Assembly: GCA_965237485.1 (NCBI GenBank)
Contig: CBDEFQ010000009.1
Coordinates: 248,001 to 312,000, forward strand
From: JAAELZ01 sp965237485
Lineage (GTDB): Bacteria; Pseudomonadota; Gammaproteobacteria; Arenicellales; Poriferihabitantaceae
Length of the DNA: 64,000 nucleotides
Direction: 5' to 3'
Below the pieces are notes generated by a model. The model saw only the letters and a program-made list of their open reading frames with translations. It was not told where the DNA came from and did not search any database. The position numbers and the translations under genes are program-made. Position 1 is the stretch's first letter. Each line of letters opens with the position of its first letter. Shown here in pieces: positions 63,000 through 64,000 of the stretch.

Positions 63000-64000
63000 T
63001 CATTTCTGTTCAAAGATGTTTTTAAAGAGTTTGGTTTTTTCCTCATTGAGTTGTTTTGCTGCCTCATTATCAGTCATCTGATAAACGATATCGTCAAGCA
63101 TTGTAAACGAGATGTGAGTTTTAAGATATGACTGTGCATTGGTCAACGATTTGAGTTTTTCATAAGGCGTCATCATGTTTCGATATGGATAGGTTTTGAC
63201 TTGTTTTCCTTTGTTGTTAGTGCTGGTCTGTGGGAAGAAACAAGGTCGGTGATAATTCAAATAAGGGTTAAGAAAGTCGGTGGCAAATTGATTAATCTCA
63301 GGCGCATATTTTTGCGGGATATGCATGAAGCCAAGATGCTTGCGCACGATGGCCCCATTGTTGCACTCAACTAAGGCATGGTCGTTACGGTGTCTAGCCC
63401 TGGATTGGGTCAACTCGATTAATAGCTTATTCAACAATCGCACCACCGATTGGTTAATGTATTCACTGCCATTATCGGCATGAAAGCCTTTAATCACAAA
63501 GGGGAATTGCTCTAGCATTTGAGTGAGAATAGGCATCAAGAATGGCTCTGATATTTTCTGTGTAGAAGACACGACTTCAAACGGGGTGATCTCATCAACG
63601 GCGTTGATATGATAGACCCCTTTAACCTTGTCCTTATCGCCCTGATGCACTGTATCTACACGGCTATAGCCAGGTTGACCTTCTGGCTGTGGCTTACGTC
63701 TTTGGCCGATAGAAGAAGGCTTGGAATGCGTCTTTTCAAAGTGACGGCGATTGTTCTGGTAGGGTTTAGATCGGCGTAGATTGTATAGATGAGAAACCGG
63801 GATAGGTGCCAGGTTGGCATACTCAGTTTGCTCATAGACAACCAAGGCGCGCTCACAGAGTTTCCTAGTGGCATGGCCTGATAACGTACCGTGGAGTTCA
63901 TCCATCTCTGCTAGAAGCTTAATGTCTTGATTGCTATCGCGTCTAGCAAAGCCCCTTGTGGCACGATGTCGCCACTGGATTCTACCGTGCTTGAGATAGC
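63000..64000 (-). CDS. rve-type transposase (5' end outside window)
   Basis: An integrase-core transposase whose frame stays open to the window edge (WRHRATRGFARRDSNQDIKLLAEMDELHGTLSGHATRKL...). The catalytic core shows the first Asp in YSRVDTVHQGDKDKVKGVYHINAVDE, the second in GFHADNGSEYINQSV, and the Glu in NDHALVECNNGAIVRKHLG. A conserved C-terminal segment follows (YLNYHRPCFFPQ, MMTPYEKLKSL, MTDNEAAKQLNEEKTKLF). It resembles the remnant at 60040-60437. The visible part is intact. Confidence 0.85.
   Translation of the reverse strand, partial: YLKHGRIQWRHRATRGFARRDSNQDIKLLAEMDELHGTLSGHATRKLCERALVVYEQTEYANLAPIPVSHLYNLRRSKPYQNNRRHFEKTHSKPSSIGQRRKPQPEGQPGYSRVDTVHQGDKDKVKGVYHINAVDEITPFEVVSSTQKISEPFLMPILTQMLEQFPFVIKGFHADNGSEYINQSVVRLLNKLLIELTQSRARHRNDHALVECNNGAIVRKHLGFMHIPQKYAPEINQFATDFLNPYLNYHRPCFFPQTSTNNKGKQVKTYPYRNMMTPYEKLKSLTNAQSYLKTHISFTMLDDIVYQMTDNEAAKQLNEEKTKLFKNIFEQK

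Overview
The window looks like chromosome from a fairly AT-rich gammaproteobacterium. The evidence is the gene order thrS-infC-rpmI-rplT-pheS-pheT-ihfA-merR-tRNA-Pro, the order ntrX-ntrY-DUF4390-rsmB-fmt-def, and the block rpmH-rnpA-yidD-yidC-mnmE-mnmG, together with lipid A and heptose LPS enzymes and an oligopeptidase A/glutathione reductase pair. I cannot name the genus. Insertion sequences are abundant and many non-essential genes carry a single stop, frameshift or insertion, whereas translation genes are intact. That pattern fits a lineage that recently expanded its IS content and is losing accessory genes, for example through host restriction (inference).

Region by region. 1-4000: an IS5-type transposase, then a short integron cassette array read on the minus strand with three attC sites and no integron integrase in view. 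Its cassettes encode a small exported protein, a DUF4328 membrane protein, and a three-gene set (2-TM membrane protein, TIR-domain protein, HNH-associated-repeat protein) that looks like a defence operon. 3970-6500: an IS91-like element with a coupled tyrosine recombinase and a broken transposase holding a palindrome-rich insert of about 300 bp. 6530-11260: remnants of a larger mobile element (truncated helicase) and a pile-up of IS256 and IS21 copies. 11337-18911: tRNA-Pro(GGG) and the translation operon, with infC starting at AUA. 19500-27825: higBA with a broken toxin, an IS1380-type remnant, tRNA-Val(GAC), a BaeSR-like two-component system with a broken kinase, a copper chaperone, an IS66-like element with perfect 24-bp ends, and a broken yheT-like hydrolase. 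27983-36969: ntrYX, rsmB, fmt, def, an lpxL-like acyltransferase and a heptosyltransferase. 37090-45254: an AraC regulator carrying an in-frame MITE, an NTF2-like protein, a lipoprotein, a glutaredoxin-like protein, prlC, gor and a decayed membrane glycosyltransferase. 45361-57919: rpmH to mnmG, with a MotA/MotB-like pair inserted between mnmE and mnmG, then an HNH-like protein and ileS. 57926-64000: elaA interrupted by an IS256 element with an 8-bp target duplication, IS remnants with a second MITE copy, a Sel1-repeat protein, an IS1595 transposase overlapping a broken DNA methyltransferase, and an rve-type transposase running off the window.

The most striking locus is ileS. It is preceded by a textbook T-box riboswitch (isoleucine specifier, canonical T-box, strong terminator), and it encodes a type-2 isoleucyl-tRNA synthetase whose HIGH signature is swapped to GIHH, a variant linked to very high mupirocin tolerance. 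A T-box plus this enzyme form is a Gram-positive style arrangement and suggests transfer of the whole regulatory and coding unit. The second candidate system is the MotAB/ZorAB-like ion-channel pair with a long coiled-coil partner between mnmE and mnmG; the third is the TIR cassette.
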